64,000 nucleotides of DNA from Lepidostoma basale (taxonomy: Eukaryota > Arthropoda > Insecta > Trichoptera > Lepidostomatidae), in assembly GCA_022606425.2 (NCBI GenBank), contig JAHDVF020000134.1, positions 1-64,000 of the forward strand, read 5' to 3'. The notes beneath the pieces are model-generated. The model saw only the letters and a program-made list of their open reading frames with translations. It was not told the origin of the DNA and ran no database searches. Position 1 is the stretch's first letter. Every line of letters starts with the position of its first letter. Position numbers and translations under genes: made by a program. This document shows, one piece after another, positions 41,055-51,099 of the stretch.

Positions 41055-41315
41055 ATACAAGGATTAATTTTATCTCAATAGAGACTAAGATGCTAACTGG
41101 AAACTGAATATGGTGATCGAGGTGTTTACACGACTTATGACCTGTCATTGGTTGGGTTAAGCGCACGCTTTATGTAATTACAACATTCCCCATTCCTTCT
41201 TTCTTATGACCACAATGTCTGCCAAATTTTTGGAAGTTGTATATATGTTAATATCCAACACCACAATTTACATGTCGGTTTCAATGCGCCATCTATGAAG
41301 ATTAGATTTAATTAT
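41055..41315 (+). mobile_element. MITE-1 copy
   Basis: TTTATCTCAATAGAGACTAA, GATGCTAACTGGAAACTGAA, ATATGGTGATCGAGGTGTTT, GACTTATGACCTGTCATTGG, GGGTTAAGCGCACGCTTTAT and at the far end TGCGCCATCTATGAAGATTA. The right terminus is missing. Close to the arms of the 19.2-20.4 kb hairpin in sequence. Confidence 0.8.
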
Positions 41316-41726
41316 TGTGAAGAAGATTATTATTATTGTGTTTATATTCTTTTATGTCGTTTTACAGATATAAGATTTTCACCCGGTCTGAAAGAGTTAA
41401 GCCCGACAGGCATGTAACTTCATTGTGTCATCGTCTTTGTGCTCACGGCATGATAAGTCAGCTTTATACATTTTAATTAGTTTTTAAGTGTGCCGGTTCA
41501 TTATTCGCAATGGCTTAGGCCGTCGGGAAGAATGCGCCTCCGAGGAAGCTGGCGGATGACTTAAAGACTTTACCGACACAAGATACGATGGTTCCATGTT
41601 CAACATCATTACTCTTTGATGATTCACGGAGATTACTTAAGAAAAATTACCATTTCAAGACATGAAAGTTTATTAATATTTCCGTACGTAAATTTCAACA
41701 TTTTATTTCACGTATTCCATTACATT

Positions 41727-41790
41727 CGGCTTTCGTGGCAGAGTGGCCACAGTTATAACTGCTTAACGAAAGTTCCCTGGATGAAAAAAA
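41727..41790 (+). mobile_element. SINE-1 head fragment
   Basis: GGCTTTCGTGGCAGAGTGGC (box A-like), then ACTGCTTAACGAAAGTTCCC and TGGATGAA. Only the tRNA-like head, with box B eroded. Confidence 0.6.
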
Positions 41791-41862
41791 AATACTTTCT
41801 GATATTTGACCCGCTTTTAATACTAATAATAATCTCGGTAAACTCATAACTAATAATAAAGA

Positions 41863-42085
41863 TAAAGAAAATAAATTGATTCAGTCGGGTGTCTACAAAT
41901 TATAATGTAACGATTGCACGTAATTCTACATAGGAAAAACAAGGCGTAATTTTAACACAATAATTAAAGAACATCTTAGATGCCTTTCTAATATTAATTT
42001 TCCGGAAATCGCTGACCATTTAACTGAACAAATCATACATTTAATAAAGAAAACGGTATTGAAATTGTCTTTATTAATTATTATT
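41863..42085 (+). pseudogene. GIY-YIG endonuclease remnant of a Penelope-like element
   Basis: In one frame: DKENKLIQSGVYKL, a stop, CNDCT, a stop, FYIGKTRRNFNT, IIKEHLRCLSNINFPEIADH and LTEQ; after a one-base shift NHTFNKENGIEIV. GVY and YIG are the two signature tripeptides; the Arg of the TRR motif and the following EH are also where Penelope GIY-YIG domains have them. Two stops and a frameshift show decay. The reverse-transcriptase part upstream is missing. The minus-strand frame 41926-42117 is a shadow. Confidence 0.8.
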
Positions 42086-42170
42086 AAATAATAATTATAT
42101 ATTAAAAATGCTCCCAAAAATAATAATAAGATAATAAATTACCAATTAAAGATAAATTCCATTCCCATGT

Positions 42171-42280
42171 TCGATATGTTCCCGTTACATCTCCCCTCTC
42201 CTCAATCCTAATTATACCCCTTCCACTCGATATGTTTCCGTTACATGTCCCCTCTCCTCAATCCTAATTATACCCCTTTC
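42171..42280 (+). repeat. Two 56-bp tandem units in Penelope-like 3' UTR
   Basis: Units start TCGATATGTTCCCGTTACAT (42171) and TCGATATGTTTCCGTTACAT (42227) and share CCCCTCTCCTCAATCCTAAT. The same doubled unit appears inverted at 29985-30115. Confidence 0.85.
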
Positions 42281-42353
42281 ATTTTTATAAATATCGCGAT
42301 CTCCATTCAGTATATAAGTGATCGCTCTGTTTTATTTGATTTTTAAAATTGTA

Positions 42354-42393
42354 TACATTGAGAAAGGTTACTTGTAACCGAAATATGTCTGAG
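42354..42393 (+). ncRNA. Hammerhead-ribozyme-like motif, family H8, decayed core
   Basis: TTGAGAA (42358-42364, two changes from CTGANGA), one extra A, a perfect 6-bp helix II GGTTAC-TT-GTAACC (42366-42379), GAAA, T-AT-G, GTC (42387-42389), TGAG. Helix I has two base pairs next to the core. Probably inactive, but it places the motif inside a Penelope-like element. Confidence 0.55.
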
Positions 42394-42489
42394 TTCAGTG
42401 AAAATAAAAAGTATTGTAATACAAAGTATAATTATATTTATTCAAAAATTAAAAAAAACACGCTGTCTCAGGTCTGGTAGAATTCAAGA

Positions 42490-42764
42490 GAGCATCAAAT
42501 GGCGATAGACTTACCAATAATTATAAAGATGAGAGAGAATAATGTTAATGATGTAAATGGAACCAGAAATAGAGGAAGACCGACGAAAACGTGGCACGAT
42601 CAAATAAATCAAATATTGAATGTCGGCCATGTGAGGAGTCAAAGAAATCGACGCGCGTGCATGACACGTTGTATGAATGTTGAGGAAGCGAGAGAAATAT
42701 GTCAGGAAAGAAAGGTGTGGCAGTCCATTCTTTCTGCCTATCCCTTCGGGGAGACGGCGTGATG

Positions 42765-42801
<37 letters not shown>

Positions 42802-42805
42802 AGAG
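42490..42805 (+). mobile_element. LINE-A 3' end with long (GTTA)n tail
   Basis: NNVNDVNGTRNRGRPTKTWH, DQINQILNVGHVRSQRNRRA, CMTRCMNVEEAREICQERKV, WQSILSAYPFGETA and a stop, all in one open frame (42499-42762). About ten GTTA units follow to 42799. It is the cleanest 3' end of the NRNRGRP subfamily, 5'-truncated at about 42520. Confidence 0.9.
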
Positions 42806-43904
42806 AATAAACAATAAAGTAGTATAAAGTATTTGGGTTTCGGTACTTAAAATAATAAAATAAAATAAATAAAAATTTAGAAAACAACTGAAAACTACCA
42901 CAAAAAAGGCCCAAGAGGCATCCCAAGAAGAAGTTTATTAAAAATCATCAGTCACCAGAATTAAAAATCATATACAATTAAGTAATTATTTTTCTATATT
43001 AACTTTAATAGTGTGTATTGATGAAAGTTAATCAAAATGACGCTTTAATGGTATAGGCATGATAAACTAATGGTATCGAAATAGAATTTCAAAGGAATCG
43101 ACAGTGTATCGTAATGCTCTCCAAATCGTACCTATTTAATTTTTATCGAGATGAAATCTTACAGGAATCTAAAGAGTATGTAAGTGGTATCAAAATGGTG
43201 ATTTAGATGTGTCTAAATGGTATCTTCATGGTTTCTGAATCGTATCTAGATGGTGTCTTAGTGGTAAAAAATTGGAATCAAGATTATGTAAATTGTATTT
43301 AAATGGTTTCTCAAATAAAAGATAACTAGATAGTTCAAAACCCTAAACACAGTCCCTTCTGCTTTTTTTATGAAGAACATTTTATAACAGAGCAGACAAA
43401 GAAGAGATCATTAATACGTTGAATTGTCGGAATTAAAGATTTTGATAGTTTTAATAACACAAGTTACAAAACCCTCACCTTCTGGATTCTTAGCCCAAAA
43501 AGACCACTCGACCTTTACTTGAGAGTCAGAACTGATATAGCACGTCCATTATCCCCACTGCCTACTCTGTCATTGACAAAGCGAGATATTAAAACAAAAA
43601 TTTGTTATCTGGCGAAATCTTCCGATTCGCAAAAGGAAATTTCTTCTCAGGAAGAACAGCGGATATAGCGTTTCTTTTTCCTTTATCTCGTCACAGCATT
43701 TCGCTTTTTTTCTTCTCAAAGGAGGACCATTGAGCACAAATGGTACAAAGAATGGCATTGGGCCGGGAGAAAGGCACATTTCGCGATATAAATCCAGACA
43801 TTTGATTACTGAAAACAGAACCTATTTGGTATTCGCTGTTTATTGTCGATTCTTAGGCAGCTTTTTCAATACAAATACCGAATTATAGTAGATTAAATAT
43901 ATTT
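42806..43904. other. No recognisable gene; periodic ATGGTATC-like stretch
   Basis: 43055-43330 contains many scattered, irregular repetitions of TGGTATC/ATGGTTTC-like words (ACTAATGGTATCGAAATAG, AGTGGTATCAAAATGGTGAT, AAATGGTATCTTCATGGTTT, TAGATGGTGTCTTAGTGGTA). It may be an old decayed minisatellite. The rest is unique. Confidence 0.5.
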
Positions 43905-44340
43905 TTCCCCTAACTAGCCATCACGCCATTTCACCAGAAGGGTAGACAGAGAGGATGGACCGCCATATTGCTCTATCCTGACTTACCTCCCTAGCTTCGT
44001 CTACATTTATACACCATAACATGCACGCCCGTCGATTTTTCCGACTTCGAATGTGGCCGCCTTTCAGTATTTGATTAATTTGACCATGCCATGCTTTCCT
44101 TAGTCTTTCACGGCTTCTCTTTCCACTCATTCTGCTTGTATATAACATTTCAACCACTCATCTCTCGTCCATTCGTTCCGTGTGTTTAAACAATCTCGGG
44201 GATCCTTTTTTTAATTTAACTTATGACGCAATCATCTTTCTTACATTCATTCCTTACTTTGTCGTTCGGTATTCTATCATATATCGTTTTTTCTCACATT
44301 CTTCTCAGTGATCTCATTTCTATGGCATTTATCCTACACA
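43905..44340 (-). mobile_element. LINE-A, diverged subfamily, minus strand
   Basis: On minus: VEMLYTSRMSGKRSRERLRK, AWHGQINQILKGGHIRSRKN, RRACMLWCINVDEAREVSQD, RAIWRSILSVYPSGEMA and a stop, open at 43921-44157; upstream FKHTERMDER-like and ISNDKVRNECKKD-like decay follows to 44340. Related pieces: 23055 and 52925. Confidence 0.85.
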
Positions 44341-44459
44341 TATAAATGTTCTATATGAAATCGTTCAGGATAATAACGTTTCTTAAATGCTGATCAAATA
44401 ACCGACAATCGACCTTACGAACACGATTTGAATGCTGGTAATTATATTTAAAATTATAA

Positions 44460-44813
44460 ATTATGCATTTTAAAGAGTGGAACAGAAGGACGAGAGAAGA
44501 ATAAATGCATTAGAGATGAGACCTGTAAGACGCATGATTGCTAAAGCGATGAAAGGCAGAATTTCGAATGCTGATGTCAGGAAGAAAGTCTTATGAACAC
44601 ATTTATGAAAAGATCATTGCATTGGTTTGAACATATAGAAATATTGGATGAAGAAAGTATACGTTGACGATGTGACCAAGCAAATATGACATCATTAAAT
44701 TCATCAAATTTTAATGGTCGATCATGTTATCGACGTGTGTGTATAACTTGCTGTATAAATGTGGAGGAAGCTAGAGAGGTGTGTCATGATAGAATATTGT
44801 GGTGGTTCATTCA
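44460..44813 (+). mobile_element. LINE-A copy, split by LINE-G
   Basis: GAACAGAAGGACGAGAGAAG, RINALEMRPVRRMI-like, SLHWFEHIEILDEESIR-like, then RSCYRRVCITCCINVEEARE and VCHDRILWWFI. It breaks at about 44813 inside the terminal segment; the last part (TCTCTCTGTCTATTCTTCCG, GGGAAATGGGCTTGATGG) is found at 45215-45270. Confidence 0.75.
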
Positions 44814-45214
44814 AATCAAATCAAATAATTTTTTTCTCAAAAGATATTACAAACAACAATTATATTTTAATGCATCTATTGAGAACAAGTAAAAAAAAAA
44901 AATATATATTATAATATAATATAATACTAGGAACGCATGAGAAATGGTTCGACTTCAGGAATACAAGATTCTCTCTAAAGTCAAGAGTATTTGTCTTCTG
45001 AACGTACTTTTACCAAGAGATGTCGATTCCCGAAGCGACCGTGTTCAGCAGTTTGATTGCTCTCACCACCGGCATCACCAGAGGCAGGTTAGTTCTGCAT
45101 TTTGTCAGATAAAACAGTCTGATCTGACGCTGTCAAAGATAACCACCTGGAATATAAATATGGATACTCTCCAAGATGACGGAATTCTCAAAGAATCCCA
45201 TGATAAGTTTGAAG
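44814..45214 (-). mobile_element. LINE-G inserted in LINE-A, minus strand
   Basis: The tail side starts AAATCAAATCAAATAATTTT at 44816, then the 3' UTR (AATGCATCTATTGAGAACAA, AATACTAGGAACGCATGAGA) and coding remnants on minus: NLPLVMPVVRAIKLLNTVAS-like, and VLLVKVRSEDKYS-like. LINE-A lies on both sides (44460-44813 and 45215-45272). Confidence 0.75.
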
Positions 45215-45272
45215 AAATGGGTTCTCTCTGTCTATTCTTCCGGGGAAATGGGCTTGATGGTTTGTTGGTTTC
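45215..45272 (+). mobile_element. LINE-A 3' terminus after LINE-G insertion
   Basis: ATGGGTTCTCTCTGTCTATT, CTTCCGGGGAAATGGGCTTG then ATGGTTTGTTGGTTTCG. It completes the LINE-A copy at 44460-44813 and ends in a TTTG-type tail. Confidence 0.75.
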
Positions 45273-45273
45273 G

Positions 45274-45497
45274 TTTGTTTAAATCAAATCAAATCAAATC
45301 AGTTTATTTCATCAACAGACATTACAAAATTAATTTTTAAGGTATCTTTGAGAACCGGTAAAATAATAGATTGTGTATAGTATACTACCAGAAACGCATG
45401 AGAGATGGTTTAGCATTAGGAAAACAGGATACTCTCCAGAACTAAGAGTATTTGCTTTCTGAACGTACTTTCACTAATATGAAAGACGTCGATCTCC
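45274..45497 (-). mobile_element. LINE-G 3' end, minus strand, abutting LINE-A
   Basis: Tail TAAATCAAATCAAATCAAAT at 45283-45302, 3' UTR (AAAATTAATTTTTAAGGTAT, GTATACTACCAGAAACGCAT) and the stop-proximal coding end TACTTTCACTAATATGAAAG (complement of FHISES). It ends at about 45496 where LINE-A restarts within the RWFGH segment. Confidence 0.75.
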
Positions 45498-45779
45498 GTT
45501 GCGTTGGTTCGGACACATAGAACGCATGGATAGAGAAAGAATGGTTAGGAAAGTATACGTTAATGATGTAAATGGGGTACGAAGTCGAGACAGACCGAGG
45601 AAAACATGGCATGACCAAATTAATCTAATTTTAAAAGTTGGTCATGTTAGAAGTCGGAGGAATCGACGGGCGTGTATGACTCGTTGTATGAATATGGAGG
45701 AAGCTAGAGGGGTTTGCCAGGATAGAGTAGTGTGGCGGTCCATTCTCTCTGCCTACCCTTGCGGGGAAACGGCGTGATG

Positions 45780-45783
<4 letters not shown>
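45498..45783 (+). mobile_element. LINE-A 3' end (GVRSRDRP subfamily)
   Basis: LRWFGHIERMDRERMVRKVY, VNDVNGVRSRDRPRKTWHDQ, INLILKVGHVRSRRNRRACM, TRCMNMEEARGVCQDRVVWR and SILSAYPCGETA with a stop, in one open frame (45499-45777). It is followed directly by a (TG)n tract that replaces the usual TTTG tail. Confidence 0.9.

Positions 45784-45837
<54 letters not shown>
45784..45837. repeat. (TG)n microsatellite
   Basis: 27 TG units directly behind the LINE-A 3' terminus. The frames across it on both strands (45784-45999 plus, 45631-46029 minus) are repeat artefacts. Confidence 0.97.
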
Positions 45838-45838
<1 letters not shown>

Positions 45839-47034
45839 GATCTCCGTCGACGTCGTCTTACCAATACCATGTTTTGCTTCCACGAGATATGCATTTGTAT
45901 AAAAAAAAAATCGTAGTAAATAATCGAGGCCCTCATATCGAATCTTTTATACCAATAATATTCAGAAGCACATTTGTGAGAAGAAGAATTTATAAATAGA
46001 AGCTCTCTTGATTCATCCGTGAGGTACATTTTTCATATCTTGAATCCTCCACGGCTGGAGAATGCTTGTGGGGGCGCTTAGAACTGAGAAGAAAGACAGG
46101 AACGCGGCCTCGTCGTATTGAGAGATACAGCCGAGCTGCGAGATGAAAGGATTTTAAATATATGCTTAAAATCCAGGGATCATTTTTAGATTCGGAGAGT
46201 AACATCTGTGACGTAAAACTTTTGAGGAATCTTATGCTCCGTTTGCAGTATATACTCGCTATAGTTTGAAAAACACATTATTTAAATTTTTTTTTTTAAT
46301 TTTAAGGACTGATTTAAAACACTGTTATATCCATTTTCTTTATTAACCCTCCCTTCCCTGTGATGGGTATCTTCTACACGTTGCTTCTAATAACCATCAA
46401 TATCTCTATACATTTAATTAATACAAGGTTAAGATTTAAGGTATTCCTCCATAATATATTTACGCATTGATTTAAAAAATAATATTAATAATAATCAGAA
46501 TTCATCGGGTACATCGGAGGTATTTTGTGAACATCGGAAACAAAATTCGTAGCGCTGAGTACGCGACACTATATTCGCATTCTAGCTAGGCCACTAGCCT
46601 CACTCAACCACTGCTTGAATATTTATTTTTATTTATTGAAATTATAAATAGCAACCGATTACTTATCTCTTGCTTGATAACAATTTCCATTTAGTCATTC
46701 AGATTATTTTATTATGACATAAATATTATTTTTTTACAATGTTCTCACTCTCGACCGTCCCGCCGCCGCCGGTAGTCGCTTTCGGGCTTCCAACCAGAGC
46801 TGGTCTATGCCCATTCCGTGAGCGTTGCCAGATGTTTTTTAATGTTATTAGCAATTAAATCTCAATTATTATAATTTTTTACTTTAATTATAATTATATA
46901 AGGGGATAAGCTATGAATGTTCCTATTTTCCGATTTAAAATCACTAATTTTTAATTAATTAATAATCGCTGACTACCATACACTGGAACGCACGTTTTTA
47001 TTTTAGCACCGTAAGGGAAAGGTTAAGTATTAAG
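45838..47034. other. No recognisable gene
   Basis: 45838-46200 is of balanced composition with a segment near 46020-46160 (CCACGGCTGGAGAATGCTTG, GCGGCCTCGTCGTATTGAGA) of unknown origin. 46730-46830 is GC-rich. Otherwise AT-rich unique sequence. Confidence 0.4.
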
Positions 47035-47112
47035 TTAAGAAAACGTCTGTTTTCTATATTACAATTTATGGGAATGACATGTTTCGCCTGTCTAAGGCAT
47101 TATCAAATGTCG
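47035..47112. repeat. H7 repeat fragment
   Basis: AAGAAAACGTCTGTTTTCTA, ATGGGAATGACATGTTTCGC, CTGTCTAAGGCATTATCAAA. Left arm only; cut by the following SINE-2 body. Confidence 0.7.
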
Positions 47113-47154
47113 TTTTTGCAAGAAATAATAAATCTGTTATATTGATAAAAATAA

Positions 47155-47555
47155 TCAACATTTCGAGATATCATTTTAAAGTTCTTGCTGATGTTAAATT
47201 GTTTTATGTGCCTAATTACAGCTTATTTAAAAAAAGGTGAAATGAAATAAACACAAAAGTCCGGACCGCCCATGTCAACAAGTACATTATGTGTTAAAAT
47301 ATTTTTTATTTTGTTATCATTGTATTTTATATGATTTGTTTTAGATTTATTTTGTCAATATTGGACGATCGAAGTGTGCGTGGGAGATGCCTATTGGTGG
47401 TGAGTACGAGGTTCGCAACCCATCACACCGCGTCTCCCGCGGGGCGAAAAGAGAAGGATGGAGTGCCGTATTGGTTAAAGTGTGACAGTCAATTCTTTCT
47501 GCTTACCCTTTTGGGGAGACGGCGTGATGGTTAGTTAGTTAGTTAGTTAGATATC
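47155..47555 (+). mobile_element. SINE-2 with upstream body
   Basis: Upstream body TTGCTGATGTTAAATTGTTT, AACACAAAAGTCCGGACCGC, then GTTTTAGATTTATTTTGTCA, TGGACGATCGAAGTGTGCGT, the folded head (GGGAGATGCCTATTGGTGG to CGCGTCTCCCGC, with a small insertion GAGTAC) and the LINE-A-like 3' part ending in (GTTA)n at 47530-47550. Confidence 0.75.
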
Positions 47556-48054
47556 GAGATAAGTGAATAAAATAAAAATAACGGCTATATATAGCTTTTC
47601 AAAACGGGTTCATTTTCCATTTATCTCTCAAAGTATCTAAGATTAGTGTTAGATGTGAGAAGATTCCTTGACTATATTAGGCAAATCTTTGAAGTACTAA
47701 TTCGTGGGTAAACCTAGGACCCAGCGGCCGGCCTCTAGCATAGGGGTATCGATCTCCCTAATGGGGTAGAGACACGCCAGTCCACTCCACTGACTTACCC
47801 TTGGTCCAGCAATTAGACTGCCTTGTTGATTTAGTGCATGGTGGCCCTTGTTTATAAATTCCTTGTGGTCCAAGCTCGTATTGCATGGGCGGGTCAAAAA
47901 TCTAACTAATTCTGTATTTCTTTAAAACTGTCTTATGATATAACCTTTTCACAAAATGTGTTACTAAAAATATGGCTAAAAATATCGCTCATGGATATGA
48001 CGATATCAGTGCAGAAACATCCAAGACTGTTTAAAGCGCAATCATTTTTCTGCA

Positions 48055-48300
48055 TCTATATATATAAAGCCAAGTCATGTTAGTTACACCATTTAAAACT
48101 CAAGAACGGCTGGACCGATTTTGACGATCTTTGATCTGTTGGATTTGTCTCCATCCCGAATAGCAAAATAACTATTAAAACATCAAAATATCGACTCAAG
48201 TGCATTTTATCCAGCAAATATAATAGTTTAACAGAAAGTAGTGCAACAATTCGCTTTCATAAAGCAAATTCCTTGCTTCGATGCGAATAACATTCATATC
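48055..48300 (+). mobile_element. Helitron 5' end
   Basis: Starts TCTATATATATAAAGCCAAG, then TCATGTTAGTTACACCATTT and AACTCAAGAACGGCTGGACC followed by GATTTTGACGATC. A TC start after an A and the AACTCAAGAACGGCTGAACCGATT segment are characteristic of insect Helitron 5' ends. I could not find a convincing CTRR 3' end with hairpin, so the right limit is open and no Rep/helicase coding is seen. Confidence 0.65.
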
Positions 48301-48634
48301 AATGTAATTCAAATACGTTTCATTTTGATTTTTGAACTTTCATTGAACTTAATTCATTTTGTGTATTCATAATTTCATTTCTGTTTCTTAAAATTATTAA
48401 TTAACAAATATTCAGAAAGATAAAAGGTAACAGCATGAATACTTGTATTCTTATGAATTCAGAAAGAAAGATAAACTCAGGTTTCCGTTTTGAAAAACAC
48501 CTAAAACCAAAATTCTCTTTTATATACTCACTGGCACTGAAGATTCATTTATTTATTTTAAACATATCTAAAGCATTACAGAATTTATTTTTCTAATACA
48601 CCAAAGAAACAAGTAAGAGATACACAATAATAAG

Positions 48635-48895
48635 TTATACATAATAGATAAATAAAAAGAGCGAGAAACATAAGATGCATGACAAATTAATAAAATAAAT
48701 ATACCATACAATTATAATAAAAATAGTAGGTACTTCCCTCAGATGAGCCAAACTATCACAAAATATGTCAAACTCTGAGGTGATACGATTAAACAAAGAT
48801 ATTGCTCTACCTACCGGCATAACCATTGGCATTGGTTCTGCATCGTGGGAGATAAAACACTATATGGCCTCTTTGTCGAAGATATATATCAAGGA
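48635..48895 (-). mobile_element. LINE-G-like RT C-terminus, minus strand
   Basis: On minus, upstream RHIVFYLP-like and RCRTNANG-like, then MPMVMPVGRAISLFNRITSE, FDIFCDSLAHLREVPTIFII. The P-GRA-SL-N-S-D-F spacing matches LINE-G but the sequence is clearly a different subfamily. Confidence 0.6.
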
Positions 48896-49536
48896 CAAAC
48901 AGACCTACATCACGCAGGATTAAGATGTATTAGGATGTTCCGAACAGGAAGTCAGAAATGTAAAACATAAGAAGAAATTTAAATGTTTGAAACATGTCAC
49001 ACTTATAAATTATAATAAAACTAGAAATTAATATTAATTATTTATGGCGTTTACAGTTTAAAATATAATAAGTTCACGCGCCGCTGCTAGCGACCTAAAG
49101 GGCAGAATAAGACCTTGATTAGGGAATCTACAGCGTTGATTTATCCCACAATAACAAGATGTATTATTTCTGGATCTGGGTGCGAGAAAGCAGACACTTA
49201 AACAAACAATGGAAAGTGGAAGGCCACAGAAAATAACTTCTGCGAGAGGGGTTTAAAATTAATTTTGAATACTCAAACGGGACAATGTTATTTTGCGATG
49301 TTTATTCCAAAGTGTACAATTGAAATGGGTAAATATTGAAGAATTGTTAAATAAATAAGACGTTTTTATGAAAAATTCGTAACAGAATTAATAAATAACT
49401 CATATTTTCCCCAGAGCTGTAAAATTCTACTCATAATGGAACGAAAGGAACGAAACATATCTTGATTTTGTAAGTATGAAAAATGAACATTTGCAAAAAA
49501 AAAAAAATTCAATTGAGAAAAGTAATTTACATCATT
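48896..49536. other. No recognisable gene
   Basis: Unique sequence; nothing assignable. Confidence 0.4.
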
Positions 49537-50068
49537 TTGAATATGTACAAATACTTGTAGACGAATACTGGATTTTACCCATTGCGGGTTATCAATTCAA
49601 GGATTCAATTCCCTTGAATAGATAACCCGCAATGGGTAAAATCCAGTATTCGTCTACAAGTATTTGTATACATTCAAAATGTTGTAAAAACAAAAACTGG
49701 TCCAAGTTATAGCATATAAATTGGAGTGACATCTCCAGGCGTTTTCTAGCAATACGATAATGGCGGTAGCCTTTCACATTGTGTTAAAAAGACCTTTTGC
49801 TTAATGCTTAAAATCCGATCTTCATAGATGGCGCTAGTGTGTATACTGAAACTACCATGTGAAGTGTGGTGTTACAGATTAACATATATACAACTTCCAA
49901 AAATTTGTCAGACATGGTGGTTATAAGAAAAGGTGGAATGGGGAATGTTGTATTACATAAAGCGTGCGCTTAACCCAACCAATGACAGGTCATAAGTCCT
50001 GTAAACATATCGATCACCATATTCTGTTTCCAATTTGCTTCTTCGTCTCTATTGAGATACAATTAACC
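49537..50068 (-). mobile_element. MITE-1 with hairpin tail
   Basis: Begins with a near-perfect hairpin: CATTTTGAATATGTACAAAT to ACCCATTGCGGGTTATC, mirrored by GATAACCCGCAATGGGTAAA to ATTTGTATACATTCAAAATG (49537-49682). It then runs through ACATCTCCAGGCG, TTCATAGATGGCGCTAGTG, AATGACAGGTCATAAGTCCT to the terminus TTCGTCTCTATTGAGATACA at 50041-50060. It is the most complete single copy (about 530 bp) and has the segment order of the right arm of the 19.2-20.4 kb hairpin. Confidence 0.8.
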
Positions 50069-50094
50069 CTTGAAAAGTAATTTAGACGATTTAT

Positions 50095-50270
50095 TTATGA
50101 ATTAAAATAATAACTCTTTTTTCCACTTTACACTCAAGTTTATTTTTCGAAGGCTTTACACCTTCATCATCGGGAAAACGATGTCAAATTATATCGTCGT
50201 CTCGATAAAAAAATAAACTCAAAAGTGGAAAAAACAGTGTTTTAGTTCATAAAAATTCGTCATTTTGGAA
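50095..50270. repeat. H5 palindromic repeat, ribozyme parts deleted
   Basis: On minus: CGATGATGAAGGTGTAAAGC, CTTCGAAAAATAAACTTGAG; compared with 52408-52451 the bases ACATGTCGAG after GAAA are precisely missing. The right half (GTCTCGATAAAAAAATAAAC) has lost the whole core. Tail AAAACAGTGTTTTAGTTCAT. Confidence 0.65.
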
Positions 50271-50639
50271 TTGAACAATGTAAGCGCCTTTAGTTTATTT
50301 AATTTTTTATTATTAAATAGTACCAGAACAATGATGTAAAATTTCTTATTTTTTTGTACTAAGGCATATTTATTTGATAAAATCTTGCAAAGCGAAACAT
50401 ATCATTCCAAAAAAATATACTAAAACTTCAATATTTTTCCAGTTATTTTATTATTTATTGATGTGATTGTTATTTCTGGACATCTTGACAGCGCATTATA
50501 ATTTTAATTAAATGTTCAAAAGACTATTACAACAAAAAATACAAAGGAAAAAAAATTAAAATGAGATGTCTGTACTACAGAGAATTTTAAAAATAAACAG
50601 ACGGTAAAACAAATAAACATTCATTTGATCTAATAATTA

Positions 50640-50860
50640 AATAAAATGATGTTTTTTTTTTACTACTTCCACTTTTGTCTTTATTTCGACAGCGACCGGT
50701 TTTGCTAGGCTCGCTGGCATCAAAAGACAGATAAAGACAGAGTCTGTCGATGTAAGCGAGCCTGGCGAAACCGGTCGCTGTCGAAATAAAGACATTAGTG
50801 CAAGTAGTTAAAAAACGTCGTTTTATTTAATTATTATTTAAAATGAACTTCCATCAAGAG
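50640..50860. repeat. Palindromic repeat H11
   Basis: Arms TTTATTTCGACAGCGACCGG (left) and CCGGTCGCTGTCGAAATAAA (right) with GCTAGGCTCGCTGGCATC and GATGTAAGCGAGCCTGGCGA facing inward. GAAAC-CG-GTC-GC and a helix II GCCAG/CTGGC can be read on the left minus strand, but the CTGANGA box is shortened to TTGAT. Confidence 0.7.
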
Positions 50861-51099
50861 ATTTCAGTAAAATCATTTGATTATCTTAAAAATTCATTTT
50901 ATCTTTTGAAAGTACATTCTTATAATGAGTAAAATATATAATTTAAATAACTTGTATTCCCACATATTGTAAGTTTTTAAACAATAATGTGATCCTAAAT
51001 CTTTATTTAATTGGACTAAAAATGATTTTACAAAAACTTATTAATATATAATAAAATACTTTGTGTTTGGTGTTTTCTTTAGTAAATCTGGTTAAAAAT

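Larger units (their letters stand above)
41855..42455 (+). mobile_element. Penelope-like element 3' part: GIY-YIG remnant, tandem repeats, ribozyme-like end
   Basis: Three parts in order: the endonuclease remnant (41863-42085), two 56-bp tandem units (42171-42280), and a ribozyme-like end (42354-42393) with a tail GTGAAAATAAAAAGTATTGT. The 3' UTR recurs alone on the minus strand at 29840-30130 and the end alone at 30400-30520, so these belong to one element family. Coupling of GIY-YIG and hammerhead-like sequence is the published hallmark of Penelope-like retroelements. Confidence 0.8.

Noticed and set aside
42762..42800. GTTA repeats as a telomere-like array
   Set aside because: The unit is four bases (not TTAGG) and always follows LINE-A or SINE-2 3' ends, so it is a retroelement tail.
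45631..46029. 132-codon frame with a Thr-His run
   Set aside because: The run is the translated (TG)n microsatellite; flanks are antisense LINE-A.
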